A stretch of 64,000 bases of DNA, taken from contig NZ_CP049905.1 in the NCBI RefSeq assembly GCF_011305535.1, forward strand, positions 2,180,001-2,244,000, written 5' to 3'. Numbering within the stretch: the stretch's first letter is position 1; every line of letters begins with the position of its first letter. This document shows positions 63,283 to 64,000 of this stretch, piece after piece. The notes beneath the pieces were generated by a model. The model did not search any database. It was not told where the DNA came from and was given only the letters and a program-made list of their open reading frames with translations. A program made the translations under genes and the position numbers. Origin of the DNA: Diaphorobacter sp. HDW4B (lineage in GTDB: Bacteria; Pseudomonadota; Gammaproteobacteria; Burkholderiales; Burkholderiaceae_C).

Positions 63283-64000
63283 ATGAGTGCATTTCTCGAA
63301 GAAACCGTCCTCTCGGTACACCACTGGACGGACCGCCTTTTCTCCTTCACCACCACCCGCGACACGTCGCTGCGGTTCTCCAACGGCCATTTCACCATGA
63401 TCGGCCTGAAGGTGGACGGCAAGAATCTGCTGCGCGCCTACTCCATCGCCAGCCCGAACTACGAGGAACACCTCGAGTTCCTGTCGATCAAGGTGCCGGA
63501 CGGCCCACTGACCTCCAAGCTGCAGAACATCCAGGTGGGCGACAAGATCATCGTCGGCAAGAAGCCCACGGGCACGCTGCTGATCGACTACCTCTTGCCC
63601 GGCAAGAACCTGTACCTGATCGGCACCGGCACGGGCCTGGCCCCCTGGCTGGCCGTGGCGCGCGATCCCGAAACGTACGAGCAGTACGACAAGGTGGTGG
63701 TGGTGCACGGCGTGCGTCACGCCAACGAACTGGCCTATCAGGACCTGTTCGAGAAGGAACTGCCCGAGCACGAACTGCTGGGCGAAATCATCAAGGACAA
63801 GCTGGTCTACTACCCCACGGTCACCCGTGAGGAGTTCCGCAACCACGGTCGCATCTCCACGCAGATCAACGACGGCAAGTTCCCGCAGAACATCGGCCTG
63901 CCCGATCTGAACCCCGAGACCGACCGCGTGATGCTGTGCGGCAGCCCCGCCATGCTGTCCGAGTTGAAGGAACTGCTGGAAAAACGCGGTTTCAAGGAAG
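63283..64000 (+). CDS. fpr: Ferredoxin-NADP reductase, 3-prime truncated by window end
   Basis: About 239 codons are visible; the stop lies outside. The FAD domain shows RAYSIASP, and the NADPH domain GTGTGLAPWLAVARDPETYE and HGVRHANELAYQD. It moves electrons between NADPH and ferredoxin or flavodoxin, as in the proteobacterial Fpr class used in oxidative stress and Fe-S repair. Full-length relatives have about 257 residues. ATG 63283 (MSAFLEETVLSV) fits the family start. The 211-bp gap shared with the divergent binding-protein gene shows no element I can name. Confidence 0.93.
   Translation, partial: MSAFLEETVLSVHHWTDRLFSFTTTRDTSLRFSNGHFTMIGLKVDGKNLLRAYSIASPNYEEHLEFLSIKVPDGPLTSKLQNIQVGDKIIVGKKPTGTLLIDYLLPGKNLYLIGTGTGLAPWLAVARDPETYEQYDKVVVVHGVRHANELAYQDLFEKELPEHELLGEIIKDKLVYYPTVTREEFRNHGRISTQINDGKFPQNIGLPDLNPETDRVMLCGSPAMLSELKELLEKRGFKE

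Overview
The window reads as a chromosomal segment of a high-GC betaproteobacterium, most likely a member of the Burkholderiales family Comamonadaceae (Comamonas, Acidovorax or Delftia-like). This is inferred from gene content, from protein flavour (LplT beside Alr, a TorF-type porin before glnK-amtB, a Bug-type binding protein) and from a CCCCCTGAG-type intergenic repeat that I remember as common in that family. Genes are dense, operons are tightly coupled through many ATGA or TGATG overlaps, and no tRNA, rRNA, CRISPR array, transposase or phage gene was seen.

Layout. 1-2283: the end of an MFS exporter gene, a divergent LysR regulator and a nitronate monooxygenase. 2562-7982: a minus-strand surface-polysaccharide operon (O-antigen ligase-like protein, three glycosyltransferases, one unknown protein). 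8075-9715: a zinc-finger protein, ilvE and a small membrane protein. 9813-11934: a low-GC type II restriction-modification pair inserted before radA. 13576-18075: a GntR regulator divergent from an uncharacterised catabolic set (ThDP enzyme, Bug binding protein, VOC protein). 18241-24047: a homoprotocatechuate meta-cleavage operon, hpaR-hpaG1-hpaG2-hpaE-ligA-like-ligB-like-hpaF-hpaH. 24072-29078: a convergent Liv-type ABC transporter operon whose promoter carries a near copy of the palindrome in front of hpaR, so the transporter is probably part of the HpaR regulon. 29419-45090: housekeeping and miscellaneous genes (GST, cytochrome c peroxidase, alr, lplT, DMT exporter, glutathione peroxidase, AraC, YafY/WYL, ProQ, glcEF, SMP-30). 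45593-48188: amtB, glnK and a TorF-like porin behind a sigma-54 promoter with an NtrC-type site. 48411-56319: comM/yifB, a C11-protease lipoprotein, a YqjI-like PadR regulator and a second Liv-type transporter. 56413-63071: a BadR-like MarR gene heading the transporter operon, divergent from badH-badI-aliB-aliA for cyclohexanecarboxylate, followed by a binding protein. The window ends inside a ferredoxin-NADP reductase gene.

How the genes work together. Two ring-degrading modules each sit next to their own Liv-type importer and MarR-family regulator. In the first, LigAB-like extradiol cleavage, HpaE, HpaF, HpaG and HpaH would take homoprotocatechuate to 2-oxo-hept-4-ene-1,7-dioate hydrate; the aldolase HpaI and the hydroxylase HpaBC are not in the window. 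In the second, AliA activates cyclohexanecarboxylate, AliB oxidises it, BadH makes the ketone and BadI opens the ring; the hydratase BadK is not in the window.

The most unusual non-coding finding is a roughly 205-bp intergenic repeat present three times (2297, 45234, 61567). It folds into five serial hairpins, and two of its stems show compensatory base changes between copies, which suggests selection on structure. A second repeat family (16098, 27824, 34869) starts at or just after stop codons, in one case supplying the stop codon itself.
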